Notes: generated from the letters alone by a model not told the origin. DNA of 64,000 bases from Cellulophaga sp. BC115SP (GCF_009905545.1 NZ_JAAALB010000021.1:1-64000), one strand, 5' to 3'. Counted from the first letter of the stretch, positions 17,873-26,755 are shown. Numbers and translations are program-made.

Positions 17873-19633
17873 TTACTTGATATAAACAACTGATTGTGGA
17901 GTAAACTCAGTCCAACCTGCTGTCCAATCTGAATCTTTGAATGCACCAACGTAGTCAGTTTTGTCAAAGAATGAAGGAAGCGTTGAAGGCAAGTTGAAAC
18001 CGATTAATGATTCAGCAGTACCAGTTGTCAAAGTAAATGTTGGACGACCAGTAGACCACAATGTTGTACTGATACCAGTTTTAGAGAAATCAGTCAAGAT
18101 TTTGTTACCAGATTGAGCTTTGAACCAGTCAGTTGGCGTTTGAGTACCAATCAAAATTGCTGGAGCAGCAGTAGTTTGTTCTGTATCAGATACTGGGAAA
18201 CCTTTAGGGTTTGTAGCAGCACCAGTTCCCCAGTTGTTAGTACCCCAGTTAGCAACACCAGCCAATACGATATTTTGCAATACGATATCACCGTTAGCTG
18301 CGTTACCTTTAGCATTACCTCTTTGGCTATCGATGTAGATACCGAATGGATAACCTGTGAAGAATGAATTGTAGATTTTCAATTTGTTGTTACGACGCAA
18401 CTGAGCACCATTTTGGAACAATGTAGAGATTGAAGTCTCAGCATTTCCTTTAGCACCGATGATTGACATGTTAGCAAAAATCGCTGAAGTATAAGGTGTG
18501 TTGTTTGAACCATTAGCATCGTTGTCAACCTCAAAACCGTTAGAACCAGATTGGTCAGCTTGTGTAGTACCACGAATACCGATACCGTATTGAACATAAC
18601 CAGAGAAACCATTATCGTTATCAAAGTCATCATCTAAGCCTTTGTAAGCTACCAAGTGCTTACAGTTTACTGTACCACCAAACCACTCGAATGAGTCATC
18701 CAAACCAAATGAAGCCTGAACATAGTCGATTGTAGTACCGTTACCTACAGAACCCATTGTCAAAGAGTTTACCTCTTGGTTCGGGTTGATTGGTACACCG
18801 GCATACTCGATACGAACATATTTCAATGAACCAGAGTTATCTGCTGCATCTGATCCACCGTGGAAACCACCGTAACCACCTTCTAACTGTCTGTCGTTTC
18901 CATTATCTGGCAAGTTGTTTGGAGCTTTACCACAAAGGATAATACCACCCCAGTCACCAGCTTCACGCTCACCTACATTTCTTTCAGAAGTAAAGATAAT
19001 CGGGTTTGTAGCTGTACCATTTGCGATTAATTTAGAACCACGTTGAACCAACAAAGCACCTTTAGTAGCACGGTCACCGATTACCACTGTACCAGCAGGG
19101 ATAGTCAAGGTAGCAGTTTTAGTGATGCTACCGAAAGTAGTTTCTTCACCTACTCTTACAAAACCAACCAATTTATAGATTTTAGTAGCATCCCATGTAA
19201 TGTTACCTTCCAAAGTACCTTTTACCTCAACGATAGTTTTTGGTGGAACTGCTGTAACTGTTACTGGTAAAGTTGTCAACGTAGAGTTTTGGTTTTTCAT
19301 ATCTGTTACCAAAACTGTAAAGTTTACAACCGAATTAGCTGCAAGGTTATCAATTTGATAGTCTTTTGCATATTCGAAAGTTTTCTCACCATTCTTTGTT
19401 ACTACATCAAATGCTACACCGTTTTTCAAAACTGTGATAGATTTGATACCTTCTGGAGCGTTGATAGATGCTTTCAATTGAACTGTAGTACCAGGAGTAC
19501 CAGCCAAGTTAGAAGCAACAGTCAAAGTTGGAGCTGGCCCGATTTCTTCGTCTTTTTTACAAGCGTTTGTCAAAACAGCCATTGAGAGCATTAAGGCAAA
19601 TACCTTAACTACATTCATTTTGAAGAGTCTCAT
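17873..19633 (-). CDS. Surface lipoprotein with parallel beta-helix, TonB-receptor partner
   Basis: A 586-aa lipoprotein. A signal with lipobox LTNAC (Cys25; Cys20 if translation starts at ATG 19618) is followed by KKDEEIG. Residues about 35-135 form an Ig-like domain. From about 140 on, repeated short beta-strands (TIPAGTVVIGDRATKGALLV, LIANGTATNPIIFTSE, KYVRIEYAGV) indicate a right-handed beta-helix. Acidic Asp/Asn-rich turns (GLDDDFDNDNG near 340; VDNDANGSNN near 375) look like Ca2+ sites. Codons are unusually uniform (GGT, GTA, CCA rich), as in a highly expressed gene. The gene lies 207 nt downstream of a TonB-dependent receptor on the same strand and is probably its ligand-binding partner. 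Ligand unknown. Confidence 0.8.
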   Translation of the reverse strand: MRLFKMNVVKVFALMLSMAVLTNACKKDEEIGPAPTLTVASNLAGTPGTTVQLKASINAPEGIKSITVLKNGVAFDVVTKNGEKTFEYAKDYQIDNLAANSVVNFTVLVTDMKNQNSTLTTLPVTVTAVPPKTIVEVKGTLEGNITWDATKIYKLVGFVRVGEETTFGSITKTATLTIPAGTVVIGDRATKGALLVQRGSKLIANGTATNPIIFTSERNVGEREAGDWGGIILCGKAPNNLPDNGNDRQLEGGYGGFHGGSDAADNSGSLKYVRIEYAGVPINPNQEVNSLTMGSVGNGTTIDYVQASFGLDDSFEWFGGTVNCKHLVAYKGLDDDFDNDNGFSGYVQYGIGIRGTTQADQSGSNGFEVDNDANGSNNTPYTSAIFANMSIIGAKGNAETSISTLFQNGAQLRRNNKLKIYNSFFTGYPFGIYIDSQRGNAKGNAANGDIVLQNIVLAGVANWGTNNWGTGAATNPKGFPVSDTEQTTAAPAILIGTQTPTDWFKAQSGNKILTDFSKTGISTTLWSTGRPTFTLTTGTAESLIGFNLPSTLPSFFDKTDYVGAFKDSDWTAGWTEFTPQSVVYIK

Positions 19634-19771
19634 TTTTTGGTAAAATTATGTGTTTAAAATTGAATGATTTATAAGGGCAAGCGAGTAACGTTGCCACCGT
19701 TTTAAAGAAAGGCATCCCACCAATGTCTAGGGAAAGAAAGTAGTTATGCCAGAAAAATTTTCGGCTTTGAG

Positions 19772-19826
19772 CTATCGGCATTCAAGTAAAAAATTCTCAA
19801 ATATTTTCTTCCCTGAATGCCGATAG
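19772..19826 (-). repeat. Inverted repeat between receptor and beta-helix genes
   Basis: CTATCGGCATTCA (19772-19784) pairs perfectly with TGAATGCCGATAG (19814-19826) around a 29-nt AT-rich loop. It starts 15 nt beyond the receptor stop codon. It could attenuate transcription or protect the 3' end of the receptor mRNA, giving unequal expression of the pair. Confidence 0.55.
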
Positions 19827-19840
19827 TTTATAGCTGATTG

Positions 19841-22666
19841 CTATTTAATTGTATATACTACACCCAGAGAGTAAACACTTCCAGGTTTGTAAGATTGGAT
19901 AATCTGGTCTTCGTTTTTATCAAACTTATTATCCTGATTTCCATCTTGTAAGATGTAATTTGTCTGGTTTAGGATGTCAGTAATACCTCCTTTGATTAAT
20001 AAGTTTTTCCCGATGCCTTTCGAGAAAGTTAAGTCAACTACGTTTCTAGGCATTTCGTACCAGTCTGGATAGGCAAAGCCATAGTTGTTACCTACCGCAT
20101 AGATACGTTTTCCGATTACGTTGAATAACAAGTTAACTTGTAAGTTCTTCTTGGTATCGTTGTAATTCAAACCTGCATTGATAATGTAAGGCGACTGTCC
20201 TTGCAATGGGCGATTATCAGATTGTGTAGAAGCTGTTGATGGATTCAATGACACACGGCTATGAATAAACGCAGCGTTAAATACTAAGTTGAGTTTTTGA
20301 ATGAAAGGAGATTTTGAAACATTTTCTAATGATTTTCTTGCCTCTAATTCAATACCTGCACTGTAAGCACTTTTGGCGTTGTCAAAACTCAAGTTCGGGT
20401 TTGAACCACTTGCAAATACAACCTCAATTGGTGTTTCGAAGTATTTGTAGAATGCTGCAATACTCAATACCTCTGCTGGTGTTGGATAGAACTCATATCT
20501 GAAATCCACATTATGAATGTTGGCATTCTTCAACTGAGGGTTACCTGAAATATTACGATTGTTTACGAAATCATAGAATGAGAACGGTGCTACTTCTCTA
20601 AACTCAGGACGGTTGATTGTTTTTCCGTAGGCTAAACGTAATAAAGCTTTTTCAGAAAAGTTATACGTCATGTTTACCGATGGAAGCAACGTTGTCTGCG
20701 TATTGTTATAATTTAATGGTGCACCCACTAAGTCGTAAGAATTTAATTTCTGAGCGTTGTTTTCAACTCTCAAACCTGCAATCACATTGAATTTTTTCGT
20801 TAATGAATAGTTTCCTGAGACATAGGCTGCATACAAATGGTTGTTGGCAGTATATGAGTCATTCGGGTTAGTTTGCTCATCAATTTTTACCCCGTTTGTA
20901 CTATTAATATTTTGTGGTGCAAAAATTTCTTCGATAGGTAAGTTTCCAATGTTAAACAATGAACTGTTTGCCTGCACATACGCAAGGTTACGAGCTTTGA
21001 ATGTACGTTCTTTGCTTTCGACATAAACCCCAGCTTTCAATTCCAACTCCTTGTTATCTTCAGCTTTTGCTCCTTTTTGCAAAACGACTTTCTGAACTAA
21101 ATTAGCTCCACCTGTTATCGCATTTTCGTCCATAATGATGTTGGTACGACCTAAATTGAAGGTTTGAGCTGCTCCTTGTGGTACTAATAAATTTCTTTGT
21201 CCGTTCGAAATATTATATCTAAAACGCTTGTAATCAGGTTGATCACGGAATGATTGATTATAACCAACTACCCAATCTACTTGTGTATTTTTGTTATTAA
21301 ATTGGTGTTTACCAACCAATTGTCCTGTGTAAATACCTCGGTAGATTTGGTCAAATGAACGGATATTCCAGTCTGTACCGTTGTCGAAACCGATACGATC
21401 AACAAACTGAGAATTGCTCATTTGGTTGAATAAGTTCTTGAATTCAATCGTATGGTTTTCTCCAAATTTCACTGCCCAGTTGTGCATTACACCCAAGCGA
21501 ATGGCGTTGCTATATTGTGTATCTTGAAAGTTAAAAATCGGATCTGGCTCTCCAGTGCTTTGAATACGACTGTATCCGTAGTCATTGCGAGCCATGTTGT
21601 ACAGCGTTCTTGTATTTGAGTAGTTAATCGCCGTAATATTACCAATTCTGTATTTTTCTTTTTCAATTTTGAACGCGCCAGTCAAAGTAAATCTCAAATC
21701 TGGTAAAGCTGTAGATTGAACTGGCGTCCAGTTGTTTTTAAGAGACTGACCAATTTGTTGCAAACGAGTTGGGTTTGCGCTAATCAACTCCTGACGAGTA
21801 GCTGGGAAGAATTTTGGCAAATCACTATATCCATCGTTGAAGCCCGTCCAGTAACTTGAACCATGTTGTGGAGAAAAGAAGTTTTTTCCAGTAGTCCCAT
21901 CTCTATAACCTCCTCCAAAATCAATGGTAATGCTATTTTGTTCAGGAATAGATTTTGTGAAAATTTTCACAACACCACCTGCAAATTCTCCAGGGAGTTC
22001 GGCCGCAGGGCTTTTGAATACCAAAATACGGTCAATTTGGTTAGAAGGAATAATATCAAATGAAAACGAACGTACGTCTGTTTCCATCGAAGGCGTAAAA
22101 GTGTTGTTCAGCATTACACTGTTATAACGCTCGTTCAAGCCTCTAATGTTAATAAATCTATCGCCAAAAATAGTTACACCCGGTACACGTTTTACTACCT
22201 CAGCAGCATTTCGGTCAAGCGTTTTTCCAATTTGTGCTGAAGAAATACCACTTACAATTTGTTGTGCCGCTTTAATTTCTGAAATAACTGAAATTTCGGT
22301 ATTCGTTAATTTTTGTCCTACTACCTTTACTTCGCTCAAAGTTGAACCTTCTTCTTGAAGTAAAACATTTACTTCGGTTACCTTCTCAGCCAACACTTGA
22401 ACTTTCTCAATCACCTTTACATTAAAACCTACAAACGAAACCTTTAATGTATATGTACCTGCTGGAACTCTATTCAAAGAGAAAAATCCGTTGATATCAG
22501 CCGCAGCACCTTTATTTTGTCCTTCAATAATGACAGTTGCCCCTACAAGGTCTTCCTTAGTAACGGCGTCTTTGATAGTACCACGAATAGTACCTAGCTG
22601 CTGGGCAAGAGATAAAGTAAAACTCGATAAGAATAATAGTGCAGTAAATAGTAATTTGTGCCTCAT
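19841..22666 (-). CDS. TonB-dependent outer-membrane receptor (non-SusC type)
   Basis: A 941-aa receptor. ATG 22666 is chosen since it opens a normal signal peptide (LSLAQQ, cleavage near residue 22); the frame upstream to 22753 has no signal character. A carboxypeptidase-like regulatory domain (about 25-110: GTIRGTIKDAVTKEDLVGA, GTYTLKVSFVGF) precedes the plug (about 130-250: VVKRVPGVTIFGDRFINIRGLNER, then LPGEFAGGVVKIFTK). The barrel ends in YSLGVVYTIK. It lacks the SusC-specific plug signatures and has no SusD neighbour, so it belongs to the general receptor group. Its partner is the beta-helix lipoprotein downstream. The substrate is unknown. Confidence 0.9.
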   Translation of the reverse strand: MRHKLLFTALLFLSSFTLSLAQQLGTIRGTIKDAVTKEDLVGATVIIEGQNKGAAADINGFFSLNRVPAGTYTLKVSFVGFNVKVIEKVQVLAEKVTEVNVLLQEEGSTLSEVKVVGQKLTNTEISVISEIKAAQQIVSGISSAQIGKTLDRNAAEVVKRVPGVTIFGDRFINIRGLNERYNSVMLNNTFTPSMETDVRSFSFDIIPSNQIDRILVFKSPAAELPGEFAGGVVKIFTKSIPEQNSITIDFGGGYRDGTTGKNFFSPQHGSSYWTGFNDGYSDLPKFFPATRQELISANPTRLQQIGQSLKNNWTPVQSTALPDLRFTLTGAFKIEKEKYRIGNITAINYSNTRTLYNMARNDYGYSRIQSTGEPDPIFNFQDTQYSNAIRLGVMHNWAVKFGENHTIEFKNLFNQMSNSQFVDRIGFDNGTDWNIRSFDQIYRGIYTGQLVGKHQFNNKNTQVDWVVGYNQSFRDQPDYKRFRYNISNGQRNLLVPQGAAQTFNLGRTNIIMDENAITGGANLVQKVVLQKGAKAEDNKELELKAGVYVESKERTFKARNLAYVQANSSLFNIGNLPIEEIFAPQNINSTNGVKIDEQTNPNDSYTANNHLYAAYVSGNYSLTKKFNVIAGLRVENNAQKLNSYDLVGAPLNYNNTQTTLLPSVNMTYNFSEKALLRLAYGKTINRPEFREVAPFSFYDFVNNRNISGNPQLKNANIHNVDFRYEFYPTPAEVLSIAAFYKYFETPIEVVFASGSNPNLSFDNAKSAYSAGIELEARKSLENVSKSPFIQKLNLVFNAAFIHSRVSLNPSTASTQSDNRPLQGQSPYIINAGLNYNDTKKNLQVNLLFNVIGKRIYAVGNNYGFAYPDWYEMPRNVVDLTFSKGIGKNLLIKGGITDILNQTNYILQDGNQDNKFDKNEDQIIQSYKPGSVYSLGVVYTIK

Positions 22667-22736
22667 ATTGGAATTGATTAAGAAACGATTTTGAGTTATG
22701 TGGTTTATTCCTACGTTTCTATTTGAATGATGGCAC

Positions 22737-22765
22737 AAAAGTAAGTCGGTCATTTAACCGCAATA
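22737..22765 (-). promoter_or_regulatory. Candidate promoter of the TonB receptor gene
   Basis: On the - strand TACTTTTG (22737-22744) matches the Bacteroidota -7 consensus TAnnTTTG, with a TTG 17 nt upstream as -33 element. It lies about 70 nt before ATG 22666. The intergenic region 22667-23045 holds no gene. Confidence 0.45.
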
Positions 22766-23017
22766 TTACCTACCGATTAAACATGATTGAACTTATTGTT
22801 ATCCCTATATTATCAATGTTAATTTTATAATTATACCCTTAGGAGAGAATGGAATCCTAGGTTCTCATCGTCTGATGTTTTTTCAGGTAGTCTATTAAAT
22901 GATAAGAATAGAAAATACCCTACTAAAACCATAGAAAATGTCTTTAACCATTTACACCAATTATTTGCCGTTAAAAAGAAAATACTTGTGCAGGGCATTT
23001 TTAGACCTCTTTATGCC

Positions 23018-23025
23018 TAAATTTG
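23018..23025 (+). promoter_or_regulatory. Candidate -7 element upstream of terC-like gene
   Basis: TAAATTTG matches TAnnTTTG and lies 20 nt before ATG 23046, giving a short leader. The -33 element is only a T-rich stretch (catttttag), so the match is partial. Confidence 0.4.
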
Positions 23026-23045
23026 AAAAAAATTAAACAGACAGT

Positions 23046-23810
23046 ATGGAATTATTGCATCACATCCTTGGGGATGATTTAGGAAAAGCATTTTTGATTA
23101 TTGGAAACCTCGTATTAATTGAAAGCTTACTATCGGTAGATAATGCTGCCGTTTTGGCAACCATGGTGATGGACTTGCCTAAAGACCAAAGAGAAAAAGC
23201 CTTGAAGTATGGTATCATTGGCGCGTATATTTTCCGTGGTATTTGCTTGTTATTTGCAGCAATGCTCGTGAAAGTTTGGTGGCTCAAACCTCTCGGTGGA
23301 CTTTATCTCTTGTATTTGTGCTATGATTATTTCAAAACAGAAAAAACACCAGAGCATGAAGATGATACTTTAAATAAGAAAGAAAATTGGGTTTATAAAC
23401 ATACCATTGGTCGCTTTGGCATTTTCTGGTCTACCGTTATCATGGTGGAAGTAATGGATTTAGCCTTTTCGATTGATAACGTTTTTGCGGCAGTAGCTTT
23501 TACAGACAATATCTACCTTATTTGGATTGGGGTATTTATCGGGATTTTGGCGATGAGATTTGTTGCCCAAGCTTTTGTGCGCTTGATGGAGCGTTATCCT
23601 TTTCTTGAAACTTCAGCATTTATCGTAATTGGGGTACTTGGTGTAAAATTAGCGCTTTCAGCCGTTTGTCATTTGTATCCAGACAATGCGTTCTGTCACT
23701 TCATGGAAGGCGAAACAGCAGATTCTTATATTTCTATCTTGACAGTAGCCATCTTTGCGATTCCGATTATTACTTCTTCTTTGTTTAATTTCCCTAAACA
23801 TGAAAAGTAA
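23046..23810 (+). CDS. TerC/Alx-family integral membrane protein
   Basis: A 254-aa membrane protein with about seven hydrophobic segments. The TerC signature is clear: LIESLLSVDNAAVLATMV (residues about 24-41) and its repeat EVMDLAFSIDNVFAAVAF (about 138-155). The conserved SxDN motifs appear in both halves. TerC-family proteins act in metal (mainly manganese) export, often assisting newly exported metalloproteins; older work linked them to tellurite resistance. The gene is monocistronic: its own promoter element lies 20 nt upstream and a 46-nt palindromic terminator follows. No tellurite genes are nearby, so a metal-homeostasis role is the better guess. Confidence 0.9.
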   Translation: MELLHHILGDDLGKAFLIIGNLVLIESLLSVDNAAVLATMVMDLPKDQREKALKYGIIGAYIFRGICLLFAAMLVKVWWLKPLGGLYLLYLCYDYFKTEKTPEHEDDTLNKKENWVYKHTIGRFGIFWSTVIMVEVMDLAFSIDNVFAAVAFTDNIYLIWIGVFIGILAMRFVAQAFVRLMERYPFLETSAFIVIGVLGVKLALSAVCHLYPDNAFCHFMEGETADSYISILTVAIFAIPIITSSLFNFPKHEK

Positions 23811-23867
23811 AAGTTGAGTCATCTTTAATTTAACGAATGAGTGATTATTTTTAATAGGTATTTTACT

Positions 23868-23895
23868 AGTAGAGACGCAATCATTGCGTCTAAAG
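23868..23895 (+). repeat. REP-like palindrome, copy 1 (AGACGCAATCATTGCGTCT)
   Basis: A 9-bp perfect inverted repeat (23873-23891) with a 1-nt centre. A near-identical element lies at 24039-24069 in the opposite orientation of flanks. The pair brackets the terC terminator region. Confidence 0.6.
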
Positions 23896-23918
23896 CCGAG
23901 TGAAATCTAGTATGATAG

Positions 23919-23964
23919 CATCAAAAAAGCGGTCGGAAAATATTTTCCGACCGCTTTTTTGATG
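23919..23964. terminator. 46-nt perfect palindrome, terminator of terC-like gene
   Basis: Left arm 23919-23941 and right arm 23942-23964 are exact reverse complements with no spacer. A GCGGTCGG/CCGACCGC core is flanked by A6 and T6, as in bidirectional terminators. The loop must form from the central AT pairs. It lies 109 nt after the stop codon of the terC-like gene. Confidence 0.8.
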
Positions 23965-24038
23965 AAAACTTGAAGAATAATCCCAATCCGATAATTCGGG
24001 ATGAATCATGTTTGATACTATTTTTCAAATGATACCTC

Positions 24039-24069
24039 TTTAGATGCAATCATTGCGTCTCTCTGCTAG
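24039..24069 (-). repeat. REP-like palindrome, copy 2 (AGATGCAATCATTGCGTCT)
   Basis: AGATGCAAT (24042-24050) and ATTGCGTCT (24052-24060) pair with one wobble. Flanks read CTTT on the left and CTCT on the right, the reverse of copy 1, so the two copies form a large inverted repeat about 150 nt apart. Confidence 0.55.
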
Positions 24070-24184
24070 AATACAAATTTTAACATAATCGCTAAATTAA
24101 GGAATGTCTCATATTTTTGCCGTATGAGTATTTTTCTAAAAAATTGACTTTTGACAACAGTTAAATAACTTAAATCAAACATTT

Positions 24185-25462
24185 ATGGCATTGCCGAAAA
24201 CAAACGATTCCACGAAATCCTATTTAATCCCTTTTATATTAATAACAGTATTATTTTTTCTGTGGGGATTTGCACACAATCTCAACCCAATTTTGATTCC
24301 GCATCTAAAGAAAGCTTGTCAACTTACCGACCTTCAGTCTGCTTTTATTGATTCTGCCTTTTTTGTAGGATATTTTGTGATGGCCATTCCTGCGGGTTTG
24401 GTGATGAACAAATACGGTTATAAATCAGGGATTATTCTAGGTCTATTGATTTTTGCTGGAGGGGCATTTTTATTTTATCCTGCGGCAGGAACACGTACTT
24501 ATGGTTTGTTTCTTTTTGCCTTGTTTATTATTGCGAGTGGCTTGACTTTCTTGGAAACGGCAGCAAACCCGTATGTAACAGTTTTGGGCGATGAGCATAC
24601 AGCTACGCAAAGACTTAATTTATCTCAATCGTTCAATGGTTTGGCGGCTTCATTAGCACCATTGGCTGGCAAATTTTTTATTTTGACAGATACTACTATC
24701 TCTGAAGAGCAATTAAAAACATTATCGAGTAGTGAAGTAGACGCACTTTTGACACACGAAGCTCAAAGTGTTCAAATTCCGTATATCGTTATTGGTTTAG
24801 TAGTATTAAGTGTTGCGGCGATTTTATGGAAAACGAACTTGCCTGAAATTAAGGAAAGTACTGACGAAAATAGCGCAACAGAAAAAGGAAGTATCTTCAA
24901 ACAGACTAATTTGATGTTGGGTGTTCTGGCACAATTCTTTTATGTGGGAGCACAGGTTTGTGTATCGAGTTTCTTTATTCGTTTCTTGGGTAAAACGGCT
25001 GGAATCGGTGAAAAAGAGGCTGCTGGCTATTTGGCTTTTGCTTTGTTATGCTTCATGTTAGGACGCTTTTTAGGTACTTTCTTGATGAAATATATCGCAC
25101 CAAATCGTTTGTTGGCGGTTTATAGTGTTTTCAATATCGGTCTTTTGGCGGTTGCAATTATGATTGGTGGCTTTACCTCTATCTATGCATTAATTGGCGT
25201 TGAATTCTTTATGTCTATTATGTTCCCAACCATTTTTTCATTGAGTATTCAAGGCTTGGGTTCACAAACTAAGTTGGGTTCATCTTTAGTGATTATGTCA
25301 ATTGTTGGAGGCGCTATTTTCCCTGTTATCATGGGACGTATTTCTGACATTAGTTCAATCCAAACGGCATATATTGTTCCATTGGCATGTTTTGTAGTAG
25401 TACTTTTCTTTGCACTAAAAACAAAATCATCGAAGGGCGCCATTGCAAATGCAGGACACTAA
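24185..25462 (+). CDS. fucP: FucP-type sugar:proton symporter (MFS)
   Basis: A 425-aa major facilitator with about 12 membrane segments. The FucP-subfamily marker FLETAANPYVTVLG (residues 123-136, Glu124 in the position of the key Glu of E. coli FucP) and WGFAHNLNPILIPH near 27-40 identify it. By-eye alignment places Pro35 where E. coli FucP has the proton-carrying Asp46, so the exact sugar (fucose, rhamnose, galactose or another hexose) is uncertain. It imports sugar across the inner membrane. A mutarotase gene follows 162 nt downstream on the same strand, which favours a 6-deoxyhexose. No isomerase, kinase or aldolase for fucose or rhamnose lies in this window. Confidence 0.85.
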   Translation: MALPKTNDSTKSYLIPFILITVLFFLWGFAHNLNPILIPHLKKACQLTDLQSAFIDSAFFVGYFVMAIPAGLVMNKYGYKSGIILGLLIFAGGAFLFYPAAGTRTYGLFLFALFIIASGLTFLETAANPYVTVLGDEHTATQRLNLSQSFNGLAASLAPLAGKFFILTDTTISEEQLKTLSSSEVDALLTHEAQSVQIPYIVIGLVVLSVAAILWKTNLPEIKESTDENSATEKGSIFKQTNLMLGVLAQFFYVGAQVCVSSFFIRFLGKTAGIGEKEAAGYLAFALLCFMLGRFLGTFLMKYIAPNRLLAVYSVFNIGLLAVAIMIGGFTSIYALIGVEFFMSIMFPTIFSLSIQGLGSQTKLGSSLVIMSIVGGAIFPVIMGRISDISSIQTAYIVPLACFVVVLFFALKTKSSKGAIANAGH

Positions 25463-25463
25463 T

Positions 25464-25493
25464 GATTGCAGATTTGGGATGTTTGATTTTGGA
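25464..25493 (+). repeat. dispersed intergenic repeat, copy 2 (GATTGCGGAT type)
   Basis: The stretch starts GATTGCAGATTTGGGATG and ends TTTGATTTTGGA, closely matching 44629-44659 and the reverse complement of 16955-16984. It begins 2 nt after the stop codon of the sugar transporter. Confidence 0.5.
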
Positions 25494-25624
25494 TTAAGTT
25501 TTTTCGAGAATGATTAAAAAATCCGAAATTAAAATTCAAGCTTAGGTACAGACCAAATTAAAAATAAACTTTTGACTACTTTACACGATTCGTCGTCGTG
25601 TTGACAAACATAAAATAGTAAAAC

Positions 25625-25972
25625 ATGAATAAGAGATTTGCCTTGGCGCTTGATTTAGTGAACGATGAACAGTTGATAGCTGAGTACGAAAAATACCATG
25701 AGGCAGTTTGGCCCGAAATATTGCAAAGTATTGCTGGAGCAGGTATTACCCAAATGGAAATTTATCGACTGGGCAACCGCTTGTTTATGATTATGGAAGT
25801 CGATGATTCTTTTTCGTTCGAAAGAAAAGGACAAATGGATGCTGAAAATCCAAAAGTTCAAGAATGGGAAAAACTAATGTGGAAATATCAAGATGCCTTG
25901 CCAATGGCACAACCTGGCGAAAAATGGTTGCTGATGGATAAGATTTTTGATTTGAAAGCGCAGTTAAAATAG
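25625..25972 (+). CDS. L-rhamnose/L-fucose mutarotase (RhaM family)
   Basis: A 115-aa protein of the RhaM/DUF718 family (usual length 100-115). The conserved helix AEYEKYHEAVWPEI carries Tyr21 and His25, matching E. coli RhaM Tyr18 and His22. The position of RhaM Tyr41 is Met44 here, with a Tyr at 47, so substrate preference may differ from true RhaM. The enzyme interconverts alpha and beta anomers of a 6-deoxy-sugar in the cytoplasm, helping catabolism keep pace with uptake. Its place just after the FucP-type symporter supports a shared sugar. A strong terminator follows. Confidence 0.85.
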   Translation: MNKRFALALDLVNDEQLIAEYEKYHEAVWPEILQSIAGAGITQMEIYRLGNRLFMIMEVDDSFSFERKGQMDAENPKVQEWEKLMWKYQDALPMAQPGEKWLLMDKIFDLKAQLK

Positions 25973-25985
25973 CCATTTATTACGC

Positions 25986-26025
25986 CAAAAGTCACCCCTT
26001 GGATAGAATCAAGGGGTGACTTTTG
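25986..26025. terminator. Bidirectional terminator between mutarotase and acetyltransferase genes
   Basis: A perfect 16-bp stem, CAAAAGTCACCCCTTG (25986-26001) with its complement at 26010-26025, an 8-nt loop and T-rich downstream (tttttaatg). It serves two convergent genes. Confidence 0.85.
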
Positions 26026-26036
26026 TTTTTAATGCA

Positions 26037-26663
26037 TTAAAACTCATTCATCAATGCCTGAAAACGGTCTACATATAGACCTACATGATAGCCATCTACC
26101 AAGGCATGATGCACATGAATGGAAACACTCATACTTTTTTGTCCATCCGTTTCTATCATTTTGCCAAAAGATATTTTCGGACAGTTATCTGGAAAAGAAA
26201 AACTTCTTGCATGAGATATAGACGTAAAATCAAGCCAAGGAATGGCAGAGTAATGAATCAAGTTCTCACCCGAAACAGCAGGCATTAATCCAGTAGTACT
26301 ATGAACTCTCTCAATTTCATTCTTCGCGTTTTGATAAAACTGTTCTTCTGACTCATCATAATAAACATGCCCAAATCCAAAAGTACCATTAGGACGGCTA
26401 ATAGTTGGAGAAGCGTTTATAACGTCGAAGCTGTAAGGATTATGGTCAATGATTCGATATCTAAAATTTTCTATTTCATTGGCTGCTTTTAAAGAACGAT
26501 ACAAATAATACCAGAAAAACGATTTTCCATTCTCCTTTGCTTTTTGATAGGCAATTGTGCAGTCTATTTTTACTGTTACTCCGTAAAATGGTTCTTCAAA
26601 TTTTGAGAAAAAAAGATAATGCTCCTTTCTATCCCACTCCTCTAAGTTAATTAATTGTTTCAT
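26037..26663 (-). CDS. CatA-like chloramphenicol O-acetyltransferase family protein
   Basis: A 208-aa cytoplasmic enzyme of the classical trimeric CAT family (usual length 205-220). The catalytic motif HHALVDGYH is present with His186 as the HxxxDG base and Asp190. Other family signatures are PWLDFTSISHARSF (143-155) and the N-terminal EEWDRKEHYLFF. CAT transfers acetyl from acetyl-CoA to chloramphenicol. Many chromosomal relatives in Bacteroidota are uncharacterised and need not confer resistance. The gene is transcribed divergently from a Crp/Fnr-type regulator across a 155-nt gap, so regulation by that protein is possible. No mobile-element trace surrounds it. Confidence 0.88.
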   Translation of the reverse strand: MKQLINLEEWDRKEHYLFFSKFEEPFYGVTVKIDCTIAYQKAKENGKSFFWYYLYRSLKAANEIENFRYRIIDHNPYSFDVINASPTISRPNGTFGFGHVYYDESEEQFYQNAKNEIERVHSTTGLMPAVSGENLIHYSAIPWLDFTSISHARSFSFPDNCPKISFGKMIETDGQKSMSVSIHVHHALVDGYHVGLYVDRFQALMNEF

Positions 26664-26747
26664 TGATTTTTGACTTAAAATTGTCTCAAAGACTTATTTT
26701 TTCCATTCAGCAGACTGGTTAGTACCAATCTTTAGAGCCTTTTCCGC

Positions 26748-26755
26748 TAACTTTG
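26748..26755 (+). promoter_or_regulatory. Candidate -7 element for the Crp/Fnr regulator gene
   Basis: TAACTTTG matches TAnnTTTG, 63 nt before ATG 26819. No good TTTG lies at the expected -33 distance. It sits in the divergent gap shared with the acetyltransferase gene. Confidence 0.35.

Noticed and set aside
18113..18633. 84-aa frames on both strands inside the beta-helix gene
   Set aside because: The beta-helix lipoprotein frame is complete with signal and repeats; these are shadows of its repetitive codons.
23046..23810. Calling the TerC-family gene tellurite resistance
   Set aside because: No other ter genes are present; the family mainly acts in metal homeostasis.
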